Notes under the pieces: model-generated
The model's input: only the letters and a program-made list of their open reading frames with translations
Told to the model about the DNA's origin: nothing
Database searches by the model: none
Translations under genes and position numbers: made by a program
In this document: piece after piece, positions 1-11,764 of the stretch
Position numbering within the stretch: the first letter of the stretch is position 1
Layout: every line of letters begins with the position of its first letter
Origin: Clitoria ternatea
Taxonomy: Eukaryota > Streptophyta > Magnoliopsida > Fabales > Fabaceae
Direction of reading: 5' to 3'
DNA: 64,000 nucleotides
Assembly: GCA_037962975.1 (NCBI GenBank)
Contig: CM075670.1
Coordinates: forward strand, 153,764,501 to 153,828,500

Positions 1-2154
1 ATTATCATGCAAGGATTTCATCTCATCCCGTATTGCATCCAGCCACTTTTGCTTTTCTTCACTCTCAATGGCCTCTTTAAAACACTCAGGTTCTCCCTTG
101 TCGGTCAACAACACATAATCTCTTGAATTATACCTTGTAGAAGGTTGTCTTGGCCTACTGGATCTCCTGGGTTGAACTTGTGGTATTTCATCAAGATTAT
201 CATCGGGTACCATATCATGTTCCTCCTGAACATCATCAACAGGTACTTCAAATCCATCTCCAACATGCTGATCATCAACATCACCATGTTGCTCATCATT
301 CTGAGCATTAGTATTGGTATTCTCCAGATTGTGAATAGGCAACCACATCGGATTACCATCAATCAGATCACTGTCTTTATCAGGTGTCATCTTCTCCACT
401 TTATCAATATCTTTAATGGTTTGGTCCTCCATGAACTGCACATCACGGCTTCTAACAAGCTTCTTCTCAATAGGATCATACAACCTGTAGCCAAATTCAT
501 CTTGACCATAACCAATAAAGATACACTGTCTTGTCTTCACATCCAACTTGGATCTTTCATCCTTTGGAACATGAACATACGCCTTGCAACCAAAGACACG
601 CAAATGACCATAGCTAGCATTCTTGCCAAACCAAATATTGTCTGGCACCTCAGTATTCAAAACAACTGTAGGACTGAGATTAATAACATGCACTGCCGTA
701 AGCAATGCCTCACCCCAGAAATGTTTAGGCAACTTTGCTTCAGAAAGCATGCACCTAACTCTTTCAACCAAAGTCCTATTCATCCTCTCTGCTAGACCAT
801 TCAACTGAGGAGTTTTAGGAGGAGTCTTTTCATGTCTGATACCCTGCTGCTTGCAATAGACATCACAGGGTCCACAGTACTCACCACCATTGTCAGTACG
901 AATGCATTTCAGCTTCTTGACTGACTGCCTCTCCACCAAAGCATGAAACTCTTTGACCTTTTCAAGCACTTGGTCCTTTCTCTACAGTGTATAGACCCAC
1001 AGCTTCCTAGAACAGTCATCAATAAAGGTAACAAAGTAAAGTGCGCCACTGAATGACTTTACCTTCAACGGACCACAAACATCAGAATGCACCAATTCAA
1101 CCAACTCTGACTTTCTAGCTTCTTGAAGGATACTCTGCTTTGTTTACCAGCCATGCAATGAGAACATTTCTCCAACTCTGCACTCTTCAATCCTAAAAGA
1201 ACATCCTTTCTAGCTAAGCAGTTAAGCCCTTTTTCACTGATATGACCAAGCCTTCAATGCCACAAGGATGCTTCCATACATATTATTCACACTGTCTCTA
1301 GCAACCAAAGCTTTAGTCCAATACAGTTTAGAATTTTTCTCCCCTCTAGCCATAACCAAGTTACCTTTAGTGAGTCTCCATTTACCAGAACCAAAGTAAT
1401 TATCATAACCACAATCATCAAGCAACGGTACAGATATTAGATTAAAACAAACATCTGGAGCATGTTTGACTCCTTTAAGAAACAACTACATTCCCATGTT
1501 GGTTTGTAGACAGACATCACTAACACCAATCACCTTAGACACACCATCATTACCCATCTTCAACACTCCAAAGTCACTAGAAGTGTAAGATGTAAAGAAA
1601 TCTTTCTTTGGTGTAACATGCAGTGTGGCACCACTATCAACTATCCACATGTTCTCATCTGATACAAGATTAACTGACTTATGGTCACTAAGAATAATAA
1701 GATCACCACAAATAGCAGTAGCAACACGATCATCATTATGCTCATTCTCTTTCTGCTTACCCTTCTTATCTTTATTCTCCCTTTTCCACCGAAAACAGTT
1801 CTTCTATATGTGCCCTATTTTGTGACAATAATTACACTTTATATTCTTGTATCTGGACTTGGACTTACTCCTGCTCTTCTCTCTACTAGTCTTCGGTTCC
1901 TTTTTCTGACTTCTCCCCCTATTTTCTGTGAAAAATACCTCAGGCTGAGATGAAAAACCCTGTGCCTTCCTTCTCATCTCTTCATTAAGAGCACCACTCT
2001 TTGCCATTTGCAAAGAAACAACACCATTAGGGGCTGAGTTCGTGATTGAAACTCGAAATGTCTCCCAAGACTCAGGTAAAGTATTCAGTAGCCATAGTCC
2101 CAAAACTTCATCATCAAATTTGATACCCATTCCAGACAGTTGATCTAGGAGCCC
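1..2154 (-). pseudogene. Ty1/copia (Tork/Tnt1-like) gag-pol, middle and 3' part, element T
   Basis: Reading leftwards on the minus strand gives the second half of gag, a zinc knuckle (about 1810-1852, CNYCHKIGH then a stop before the last Cys region), the aspartic protease motif WIVDSGA (about 1627-1647), the pre-integrase region, an integrase core (IDDCSR near 1040, IRTDNGGEY near 890, NGLAERMNRTLVE near 790) and the acidic linker ending at the start of reverse transcriptase, where the window begins. The product would be the gag-pol polyprotein of a copia retrotransposon. Several in-frame stops (for example after the zinc knuckle and in the protease/integrase region) mean it cannot be translated whole. 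The 5' part of the same gag lies at 7424-7790, separated by element A-a. The antisense open frame at 145-795 is a shadow of this gene. Family assignment is confident; the lineage name is inferred from motif style. Confidence 0.9.
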
Positions 2155-3589
2155 TTGAATATAACACCCTTAGTTTTCTGTACTCGAATCCCGATGTGAT
2201 CGTCATAATTAATAAAAATACGAGTAAATTTTTCACGTTTGAAAACATTTCCAAGACACCACCATGATCACACCAAGACCCAAATCACAGAAAACTAAAG
2301 AGTGAGATTATATAACCTAAAGCTGGATCGATAGATAATTTGCCCATAACGGTATACAAAAATAATAGAGTTTATAGCGGAAGAATATGTATACCGGGCA
2401 CACGCCTAGTCCCATATATGACGATATGAGAAAAGGCTCGGCAAAGCACGCAATGGCACATCATGGCCTAATAAACAACCATCATCATTTTACATAATTA
2501 TATAAGCATGCAATGCCTAAGATATAACTATATATATATATATATACATAAATACATTTATATATATTCGGGAATCTTCTCCCGACTATCTCAATCATCA
2601 ATGAACATCATTCAATTTCAATCCCTCTAATACACATCAAACCATCTCTTACATTCTATATATATATATATATATATATCATTCATCAATTCAATGGAGT
2701 AACTTATACATACTCAAAATTTCTAAATCATCTATACAATCATATACAATTTATTCATTACACAAGAATCCATAAATGATGCCGGCTGAGGCACTTCCAT
2801 TACCACTATTTACCTTCACCCAAGCTTTAATTGAAATCCGAACTCATCCCATGGTAACCTGCATCACAATGCTAAAAAAAAGAGACCACATAAGAGAGGA
2901 AGTTATACATTCAAAATGACGAATAATATATATATATTGTGATCATGTGTATATGCATACAACGTCATGAGTGCTCTGCTATCAAAATATTAAATTATCA
3001 TTCATTCATTACCTCATTATCACAATAGGCATACAAGCCTCATGAATCACAATTCATATCATAAATAAGCACAAGCACATACATAATCATATACACAATC
3101 ACCAGCCACTTATCAACAAGGGCATTCATATTCATTTTAATCATTAATCGTAAACAGTCACGCCCTTCATCACATTGGGCCGTAAATACAGATCGTCATA
3201 TTCATATCATTTCGTTTATTCATATATTCTCTTACTTTTATGTGGTCTTCCATTATATTAACTTCTCATCTCATCAACACCAATACCATCATCTCAATCA
3301 TCATCAATCATCATCATATTCTGGCATATCTCCATGCTATATGCAAATGCTCTTATGGCTAATGCATATGCACAATGGAATAATCAACAACAAATGCGGA
3401 TCCGACTGTGGGAATAAACACCAAGTTGTGGGTCAAGCATAGGTGTGCTACTATGCCCCTACTGCAGTAGAAAAAAATTGTGTACACATATATCTCAATT
3501 TTAAGCATGCTTACATACTCATAATTTTACTGGTACCAAACTGCTTATCGCCCATCTGTAGCACTAGTCACCCTGTGACTTGCGGATCA

Positions 3590-3865
3590 ACATCGTGGCC
3601 TCAACTACCACAAGTGCTACGGGCCCCTCCCGAACACACATCGAGAGAGCCGTGTCCCGTCGGACACTGAGGTAAACTCGCTCACCATAGAGCCGCCCGC
3701 CCACTAGGCCCGCCACATAGGGTGCCTCGTCACCAAACTATGGACAGCTTCGTGACTCATACACCGAGTCACAGGGGAAAATCACAATACGCTCGTGCAC
3801 TGAGCCGCCCTCCCACTGGGCCCGCCTAGTGGAACCCCCTAATATTCCACATAGACAGTGATCGA
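3590..3865. other. Conserved GC-rich island inside element A-a
   Basis: Within very AT-rich DNA this block is GC-rich and contains GAGCCGCCCGCCCACTAGGC and two related CCGCCC/GGGCCCGCC segments. The same block occurs in A-b at about 42400-42690 and, inverted, at 57435-57740, with much better conservation than its surroundings. Short open frames overlap it in the copies, but the agreement looks nucleotide-level rather than codon-level. It may be a promoter or other cis-acting part of the LTR; I cannot tell which from the sequence. Confidence 0.7.
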
Positions 3866-5268
3866 TATGCCATGGATGCAATGCAATGCAATGCAAATCA
3901 AATGCATTTCTCACACTGTGCATCCTAAATGCCATTCATCAACCATCATCATCATAATCACCAACACCACCATATACATCTTAGTGGATTTTATCATAGT
4001 TGGTTTTAGCCATTATTTTCAAGTTTTAATATGGCATTTCCATCTCAACATATTTTTGCATATATTTCACATCATACACGCAAGTCAATACTTGTAAACA
4101 GCCACTATGGCATTTCAACATCATATATTATTCATCAATATTACCACACTTCATTTAGTGGATTTTCATCTCATCATTCATAACAATCCACACATGGATA
4201 TCAAAGGGCATAGCAATCATCATAATATTAATCCACACACGTGGCAACAAGGTGTTACAAATTACATATACATATATAGCAATCATAATTGCCTTACACA
4301 CATGCAAGTTAATTACTTGCACCCATCACAAGAATATTATAATAATTCTCAATAATTATCAAATTGTCATTTCAATTAATTCAATACATATACATGGCAA
4401 GGCAAGCATGAGTATAGAACACATACAACAATCACCATCAAACTACTCATGCAATTTGAATATATAACTCCTCTCCTACCTCAAGGGAAGAGTCGAACGG
4501 TTCCAATGCTCCGAATGCTCCTTCACATCATCCGGAATACGATCTACATACCATATGCAAGTATATTCACATGATTAATAACCATCATAATTCCAAGCAC
4601 TTGTTAGCTTATTATAAAGCTCAACCTTAAGTCCTAGACTTGGTAAACATCAACTTATGCAATTGTGTTAGGCTTCGGGAATTCCTTTCCCAAAGCCAAG
4701 ATCCTCTAGATCTTAAAGGCTAACTACATCCCACATTATTTACTTCTCATCACGATTCACAATATATCAATAGAGGGGAAGCATACATGTTTCCGTAACA
4801 TGGCATAGACATATACATAGCTTGCCATGGCCTTAAGTCATTCCCCAATCACCTCTAAGACAAACCACACATATACCCTTAGTAAATCCTCTTGTTTTTT
4901 CCATACTAAAAGGGATTTTGGGCAACAATGAGCCCATGATAATTTCAACATTAAGACATGAGGAAAGCTTACTTTTAGTCTTAAAAATAGTGGGACATGT
5001 CACAAATATCACCTATTAGTCCCAATTTGATAACCATAAAAAGTTGGGTTCAAAACCCTCTTAAACTTGTATTTTTCAATGCGTTGGGTTTGGTATTTTT
5101 CATCTAATGAGAGTTAGAAAACTCCAATTAAAGTGAGACCAATTCTCACACCTCCGTAACATAATTATCTACAACTTTCGTGAAGAACTCGGAGGCCAAA
5201 AATGTCATTAAGATCCCCAAACGGCCCAAAAACAGCAAAGAATGCTTATCGGGGAATTCTGTCGTAGC

Positions 5269-5403
5269 TAATCGATTAGGCCAAGCACCTAATCGATTAC
5301 ACATGACTCAGAATGCTTATAATCGATTACAAATACATTTGTAATCGATTACACATGTCCCAGAATGACTCTAATCGATTAGGAACCCATTTGTAATCGA
5401 TTA
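5269..5403. repeat. TAATCGATTA palindrome array (6 copies) in element A-a
   Basis: Perfect 10-bp palindromes TAATCGATTA start at 5269, 5290, 5320, 5342, 5372 and 5394, giving steps of 21, 30, 22, 30 and 22 bp. The spacers partly repeat (CACATG, AGAATG), so it is a degenerate tandem array with a 51-52 bp unit holding two palindromes. The related piece at 54371-54453 has the same palindrome with steps 51 and 22. Confidence 0.95.
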
Positions 5404-7423
5404 CGCATGCCAGAATGTAGAAATTATGCAGAAAATGTATAATTTTGGGACTTCTAACCCCCCTAACTTTCTCATATCAACTCCAAATGCTACCAAATTT
5501 TAACCACAATAAATACACATCATTTGTGATGTGTGGCCACCGGCCTCACTCAAAAATTCCTTAAAATGAGGGACTTATGCACATAAATGCATTTTACCCA
5601 TTTAGAGGCACTTTTATGCAACTCAAGGGCCTATTCTCAATGGAATTGGCCCATTCCAATTCCTACAAGTCATAAACTACATATATGGGCTATTGGGACT
5701 AACCCAAGCCATCAAAATCACCTAAAACTCAATTTGACTCTATGAGTTCCTCCATCATGCATAAACCCCAAACTTATCATCAATACTATCACAATGGCTA
5801 TCACATTCAATGCCAATCATCCACATAAATTCTCAATTCACAAAACATATACTTCATCCCCTCAAGAATGGTTCATTAACATGTACATGTTTCAACCTCT
5901 CATGGGTTATTCATCATCATATATACACATATATTATCATCAATAGCCAACAATTTACCATACATATCATTTCACTATAAACATGGCATATATCAAGGCC
6001 TACTTATTCATCAACTCAAGTATCTATTATCATTGGTTTTTAACTGTTATTATCACATTAACAACATCTCATACTCATTCTCAACCCAACACCTCAAATC
6101 ACCATTCCTACATACAAGCATATATCATCTTACACAACTTCATGAACATAGTTCAAAATATCATCAATCTTATTAATCAATCCCAATGATTCTAAGGATT
6201 CATTCCCTTCATATAAATCATTCTAAAGCATCAAAAATCATCAAAATCATCTATTTAGTCAAAATCCCAAATCACTACACTTAGGGTTTTTCATCAAAAC
6301 TCAATAACCATTTTTAATAACCATCAATCTCTATCATTAACAACACCCACACATACATTATTGTGGATTTTCACTAAAAATCCTTTTTCATGGCATTATT
6401 ACTAATTTCCCCCAAATCCTAGGGTTAGGGTTTCATTAAAATCAAGCAATCACCACTAACAACCATCATCTTTCATTTCTAAACACCATATTTTCGTGTA
6501 CCCCTTCATACCCATCCAGAAACACATATAAATCACACCCCACCTTAGGGTTTAACACAAAAATGGCTTCTAATTCATAACCCATACATATTTTACACTC
6601 TCCTAACAAATAAACTCATAACCAATGGTATAAGCTCAACAAAAATGGTGAGGAACTTACCCCAAGCCATGAAACAAGTGACCTTCCAAGAGAGGAAGGA
6701 TGGGTGACGAAAATGAGAGGGAGAGAAGAGGAGATGAGCCAAGCTTTGCCTCCATGTCCATTACAAGCTTCATAAACCCAAGGAATCCTCTTGATTTTGG
6801 GTGAAAATGGCCATGGAAAAGGGGCACGGTTTGGGCAAGAAGAGAGGGGAAAGAAGATGAAGGAAGTGAAGAAGGGAGAGGGAGAAAGAAGCTGACGGGA
6901 AGTGAAGAGAAGTGGAGGAGATTTTGTTTTTAACTTAACCCTTCATAAATGCTTCTCCGCTTTATGACCAATAGGTTCTCTGTTCGGGCTCAATACAAAA
7001 TCCAAAAATTATTCCGAATATAGATTCGGACTCTCCGTAATATTCTTTACTGCCCTGACCAATGGCATCTCAATCGGAGATACTTGGTCCGACACCCATA
7101 TCTCAGTCGGGTCAGTTTTCAGCTTATCTGGTCTGCATAAATCACTCATAGTCCTAAAAATCTTAATTCAATTATTTCTAATATATTGGGACATTAAATA
7201 ATACACAAATAATTTTCTAAACACTCAAGACCCATCAAATATTTATTTCCACTTAGTGGGTCCCACATTATCTGTTAAATCACCCGATTCCGGTAAATTT
7301 TAATTTACCGATAATTCATCTCTAATGTCTAATAAATTCTCCCATAATTATTCATCCATAAATAAATAATTATCCTCTTCCAATAAATTTATTTCCTTTA
7401 AAAATCCGGGATGTTACATTGAA

Positions 7424-7790
7424 ACTCATTCAAGTGATCAGAAATGGAAGAACTCTCCTTGTATCTCAAATTCATCACACAGTTCAACAAATACAATTTA
7501 TTGTTCCCTGATTTAGAGGCATACAAAGACTCGATCTTCTCCCATAAAGTTCTTGCATGTGTCTCATTGGCAATGTGATTATAAATATTATCTTCTACAA
7601 ATTGCCGAATAAAACCACATACCTGTTGGTGTTCAAAGTCCTACTCTTCTTTAGACATGGAATCTGGCTTTTGTACATCAAAGACAGGAAGATGCATTTT
7701 CTTTACAAATAGCAAGTCTTTCATCTTGCCCTTCCAGAAGTGATAATTAGTACCATTCAAAGAAACCATTTTTGTATTTGCCTCCATCAT
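7424..7790 (-). pseudogene. Ty1/copia gag, N-terminal part, element T
   Basis: The minus-strand frame begins at ATG near 7787-7790 (MEANTKMVSLNGTNYHFWKG) and runs to the TTGAA duplication at 7419-7423, where element A-a interrupts it. It is the UBN2-type gag N-terminus typical of Tnt1-like copia elements, including the WEKIESLYASK motif. One in-frame stop lies near 7646. The frame continues at 2154 on the other side of the insertion. The start follows the primer binding site at 7825-7836 by about 35 nt, as expected for this lineage. Confidence 0.88.
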
Positions 7791-7824
7791 TCAAATAAGT
7801 AATATATATAGCTCCAACCAAGGA

Positions 7825-7836
7825 GCTCTGATACCA
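7825..7836 (-). other. Primer binding site of element T (initiator Met tRNA type)
   Basis: The minus strand reads TGGTATCAGAGC, the classic plant initiator-methionine tRNA primer site, three bases inside the LTR end at 7840. It fixes the element's direction as minus. Confidence 0.92.
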
Positions 7837-7839
7837 CTG

Positions 7840-8678
7840 TGATGGGAAAAAACAACAATACACAACTAAAGTGCCAAAGTACACAGCGGATATAATTTTT
7901 CCAAACTTGCAAGAATCTGTGAGGAGCAACAACAATATGGCAGCAACACAATAATAATCACCACAAGAGACACAACAATTATTTACGTGAGAAAACCCTC
8001 TCAATTTGAGAGATAAAAACTCACGGGCACAAGCCAGTAATCAAGCTCCACTATGATCAAAATTAAGGGTACAAAAGAGTCTCAAAATGCTGCACAAGTT
8101 CAAGCATACTACCAGCCAATACAACAAACTAACTAGGCTTTCAAATAGAGAATAAGAAGCTGAAAACTCATAAACTTGTGCTACTGTTCAAGCACAATAT
8201 CTCCCCGACTAGACCTCAAAACCACAATCCCAATGGTCAGTGCCTAGAACCATATCTCAGGAACATCATACCAAACTTTTAGCCCGATCCAACGGTTAAC
8301 GAATCGGAAATGGTAGTTTTCCTGAAGCTGGTCAGAATTCCTGCGAACTGGAACAGGGTCTCGGTCTGGACACAATTTATCCACTTACAGATGTCAAACT
8401 GAAAATATGAACGGTGAGAATGTAGATGCAGATGTTAAGAACACACTCTCAAAGTTCCAGGCCGATCCAACGGTGGGATTGACGGAGATCTTTGATGAAA
8501 GTGGACTGGTCCAGAAACTCTGCACTCTTTTCTCTCTTCTTTTCTCTCTCTCTATGGCTGCGGGTTTCCTTGCAAAATGAGGCCTCTCTCACTCAATTTT
8601 CTGACTCCTTTCTTCCCTCTTTAGGTCAATATGTGGGCTTTGGGCCTTTGGACACATAGTTGGGAGCCCAACCCAACA
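7840..8678 (-). repeat. Complete copia LTR shared by two T units
   Basis: On the minus strand it begins TGTTGGGTTGGGC and ends CCCATCA, a TG...CA LTR of about 839 bp. On its downstream (left) side lie a primer binding site and gag, so it acts as a 5' LTR. On its upstream (right) side lie a polypurine tract (8679-8693) and RNase H coding sequence, so it is also a 3' LTR. Its segment 8391-8667 recurs at 9053-9328. Confidence 0.88.
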
Positions 8679-8693
8679 CATCTCCCCCCTCAC
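8679..8693 (-). other. Polypurine tract of copia T
   Basis: The minus strand reads GTGAGGGGGGAGATG directly before the LTR start TGTTGGG. This is the plus-strand primer position for copia reverse transcription. Confidence 0.85.
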
Positions 8694-8695
8694 AA

Positions 8696-9052
8696 CTATG
8701 TGGAGGTGACCGCCAATCCGGCGATCTCGTAACAATACTCAAATTTTCCTCTTGGTAGTGCCTTAGTCATCATATCAGCACCATTATCATCAGTATGAAC
8801 TTTAGCCAACTCCAACAACTTAGCATCCAAAACATCACGTATCCAATGATACCGCACATCAATATGTTTGGATCTAGAATGGAATGTTGGATTCTTACCA
8901 AGATGGATAGCACTTTGATTATCACAGAGCAACAAGTACTTGTCCTGCACAAAACCAAGCTCCCACAAGAATTTCTTCACCCATAGCAACTCCTTGCATG
9001 CTTCAGTAAGTGCAATGAACTCTGCCTCCGTAGTAGACAACGCTACACTCTG
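8696..9052 (-). pseudogene. Ty1/copia RNase H, C-terminal fragment
   Basis: The minus-strand frame holds the end of copia RNase H: STTEAEFIALTEACKE, then LLCDNQSAIHLGKNP, then HIDVRYHWIRD, ending at a stop just before the polypurine tract. These are the C-terminal catalytic-region motifs of copia pol. Upstream of 9052 the coding sequence stops abruptly and is joined to a partial LTR, so all of gag, protease, integrase and reverse transcriptase is deleted in this unit. The open stretch itself has no stop, which suggests the deletion is fairly young. Confidence 0.9.
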
Positions 9053-9328
9053 TCAAACTGAAAATCTGAACGATGAGAATGTAGAGGAGGATGTTAAGAA
9101 CACACTCTCAAAGTTTCAGGCCGATCCAATGGTGGGATTCACGGAGATCGTTGACGGAAGTGGGCTGGTCCAAAAACTCTACACTCTTTTCTCTCTTCTT
9201 TTCTCTCTCTCTATGGCTGCGGGTTTCCTTGCAAAATGAGGCCTCTCTCACTCAATTTTCTGACTCCTTTCTTCCCTCTTTAGGTCAATATGTGGGCTTT
9301 AGGCCTTTGGACACATAGTTGGGATTTC
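9053..9328 (-). repeat. Truncated copia T LTR fused to RNase H
   Basis: This segment matches 8391-8667 of the complete LTR with few differences and would be the remains of the 5' LTR of the internally deleted unit. Its outer end lacks the first LTR bases and abuts the interrupted gag of element X at 9329. Confidence 0.85.
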
Positions 9329-10054
9329 TATCACTTCTTGCTCAATAATAATATCTAATTGATTCTCAGGTTCCTCAATGGCTTCTGTTGTCATTTGTTC
9401 AATTTGCACTCCTGTAACACTTGCATCATCAAAGAAACTATTCAATGACAACTTTTGCTCTTGTTCTTCTTCAGACCAATTTTCTTCATTCCAATCATCA
9501 AAGAATGCTTCACTAGATATAATATCATCTTCCAATTCTGAAGTATAATCTCTATAGCTTTCCTCTTCACATTCTTCAATTGACTCTTCTTTCATCAAAT
9601 ATCCCTGAACTTCCTTATTTTCGTTTTCTTCTTTTGTTTCTACATCAACTTCAAGTTTAGGTTCATCCATTTCAATGCTTTCTAGCTGGTCTTCTTCTTC
9701 CCCAAACTTAATTTCTTCAGCTAGACCAACATCATCATCCCATGGCTCTTCATATTGGTCTTCTCTTTGTACAACCTCTATATTTCTTTGTTCTTCGGTC
9801 AACTGCTTTGCAATAAAATCCACTTGCTTTTGAATATTCATGATTGAATTATCAAAATTTTGGACGCCGGTTTGAGTGACTTCTATAAATTGAATTAAAA
9901 TCCTTTCTAACTCCGATGGCTCTTCCTCAATTGGTTGTACCTCCTCTACATGGTTCATGCATAACGTTTGTGAATATTGAAGAAACTCTGCTAAGGTGTC
10001 ATCAAGTTCCATCACCTGCAACTTTTCACTTTCCATAGGAACTAGAAAAAACAT
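9329..10054 (-). pseudogene. Athila-like Ty3/gypsy gag fragment of element X, acidic
   Basis: A minus-strand open frame of about 240 codons starts near 10054 (a second Met lies 7 codons in). It includes LERILIQFIEVTQTGVQNFD followed by NIQKQVDFIAKQL, resembling the coiled segment of Athila-type gag proteins that reads roughly as LE..I..F...T......N...SI.NL..Q...LA..L. The rest is strongly acidic, rich in Glu and Asp. It lies about 215 nt downstream of the element X primer binding site, the right place for gag. The frame is cut at 9329 by copia T sequence. No pol is present, so X may have been a gag-only derivative, or pol may simply be lost. Confidence 0.65.
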
Positions 10055-10270
10055 AAATGCAACAACTAACTACAAACAAGGCCACTGCAATGGTTAGTAC
10101 TACCACTAAAATAGCCAAAAAAAACTAACAGCAAACACTCAACACAATACCAACACTTAACAAAATCTACTCCTACAACAAAATTCACCAATAACTAACA
10201 AAAGTTACAAAGACTAAAAAACATGGTTCAGTCTAGTACCGGTCCAAGGATTATTTATATTACTCAATAA

Positions 10271-10288
10271 TCCCCGGCAATGGCGCCA
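10271..10288 (-). other. Primer binding site of element X (TGGCGCC type)
   Basis: The minus strand reads TGGCGCCATTGCCGGGGA, very close to the TGGCGCCGTTGCCGGGGA site used by Athila-group gypsy elements. It follows the LTR end after six bases and precedes the acidic gag. Confidence 0.85.
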
Positions 10289-10294
10289 TTAACT

Positions 10295-11764
10295 TGATGC
10301 TAAATCTCTGAGTCATTAATTTGGTTGGAAAATCTTGAATTAATATTGATTTATTGTATGACTCTCAGAGGATTTATTCTTTTGGCAAGCGCACCAATCA
10401 TTAAATTTGTAATATATTTGATCGTTCCCACAGGGATTGTGGTAATTACCGCAATCTTAGACTAGTACAAGCTCAACCAACAATGCAGATAGGATTCATT
10501 TTGTTTTTGTTGTTTTTATGCTTTCTATGTTTTTGTATTTTCAGAGACAGTATGAAAGACGAAATGTGAGTAATGGAAGATAGGTTTGAATTGCTTCAGT
10601 TTACAATTTCATTAAGAAACATGTATTTAAGGTTCAATCAAGCTTCAGACTCAAGAGGACAATCCACAGATGGTTAATCCCTAATTTCTTAGGTGAATAA
10701 CACTGATTCCTAAGCATTAAACCCTAATCCCTTAGGTGCTCAATTAACAGAGAAATCTAATGTGAAATTGGGGTTGAACCCTAACTATTCACCTAATTAC
10801 TAGGCCTGAATTAGTTAAGAAGCGAGAAGTTACCTAAGCCTCAACCATGATTCCTCACTGGTGAGTTTCTTCATCAGATCTGGATTTGTCAATCCAGCAA
10901 AGTAGATCCACTCCTCAGCTTGTTCTCCTCATGATTTAGAAGTTGATTTCCTTAACACACTTTCAAGAATTCATTGTAAACCTTCGCAATCCCAACCTTA
11001 GGGACTTAGAAACCCATGGAAATGGATTCTATTGAAGGAATGTGGAGAGACATGGATGAGAGAATTTAGAGAGAGAAAAGAATTAGAGAGAGATTGAAAA
11101 TGGGAAAATGAATTATGTTGTATTCTACTCTGCTCTGTTGTCTCTGTTCATGTCTTTTTTTACAGAATATGTACAAGTATATATATAGGCATCTAACTAA
11201 CTAAGTAACTTAGTTAATTACAAAGAAAGCTTAATTAATAATTAAACTAAATAAACTAATAACATAATTACAAATAAATAATTAATTACAACTCAATACT
11301 TAAATTATTAATGTACAACAGCAACACATCAGGAAAAAGGAACGGTGCAGAGCTTCTTTTAGAGGGAAACCATCAGCTTTAAATAACCATCTTCACGCTT
11401 GAGCGTGAAGGACTCGCGCTTGAGCACGCTCGTGTTATTCACTGCAGTATGGATTCACGCTTGAGCTTGCAACCTTCCAGCTTGAGCGTGAGTTGCTCCT
11501 GCACATGCAAACAAATAATTTCCCGACGTTTGTACGCTGGCTGTCCAGCGCTTGTACGCTGGGTTATTGAATTTATAAATAAACATAATTTCTTAACTAA
11601 TTATTGTTTTTAATCATTTTCTTGCATAAATTAAACACTTTTGAAATAAATAAATAAAATAAGAATTATTGACAATTTATTAAATAATAAAGCCAAGCTA
11701 AACAATATTTAATGGATTATGTTAAATAAAAGGTGAAATAATTAAGTCTTTTCAAGACTTATCA
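10295..11764 (-). repeat. 5' LTR of element X
   Basis: On the minus strand it begins TGATAAGTCTTGAAAAG and ends GATTTAGCATCA, about 1470 bp. A second, inverted copy forms the solo LTR at 19034-31014, which confirms both ends. It carries a near-palindrome array at 11396-11558 (CGCTTGAGCG and decayed relatives; starts 11396, 11417, 11458, 11479, 11527, 11549, i.e. steps 21, 41, 21, 48, 22). Confidence 0.85.

Larger units (their letters stand above)
2160..7418 (-). mobile_element. Element A-a: 5.26 kb non-coding insertion with LTR-like ends, probable giant solo LTR
   Basis: The ends are TATAACACCC on the left and GGGATGTTACA on the right, i.e. a TGTAACATCCC to GGGTGTTATA element on the minus strand with one decayed terminal base. 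It is flanked by the perfect 5-bp duplication TTGAA (2155-2159 and 7419-7423) and splits the copia gag reading frame precisely. No direct repeat of one end at the other is visible and no protein domain is found, so a solo LTR fits better than a complete element. Ogre-type gypsy elements of legumes have LTRs of this size; linking A to Ogre is inference. A-b (40939-46052) and the pieces at 54362-58310 are the same family. It contains AT-rich DNA with TA microsatellites (2527-2546, 2658-2680), a GC-rich island, a palindrome array and a purine-rich block (6690-6920). Confidence 0.85.

Noticed and set aside
145..795. 216-codon plus-strand open frame
   Set aside because: Antisense shadow of copia integrase to RT linker on the minus strand.
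2527..2680. TA-rich runs as a possible origin or promoter
   Set aside because: Simple TA microsatellites inside a transposon; nothing specific supports a function.
3738..3935. Short frame with similar translation in A-a and A-b (42544-42735)
   Set aside because: It overlaps the GC-rich island, which is conserved at nucleotide level; insertions and deletions between copies do not respect codons.
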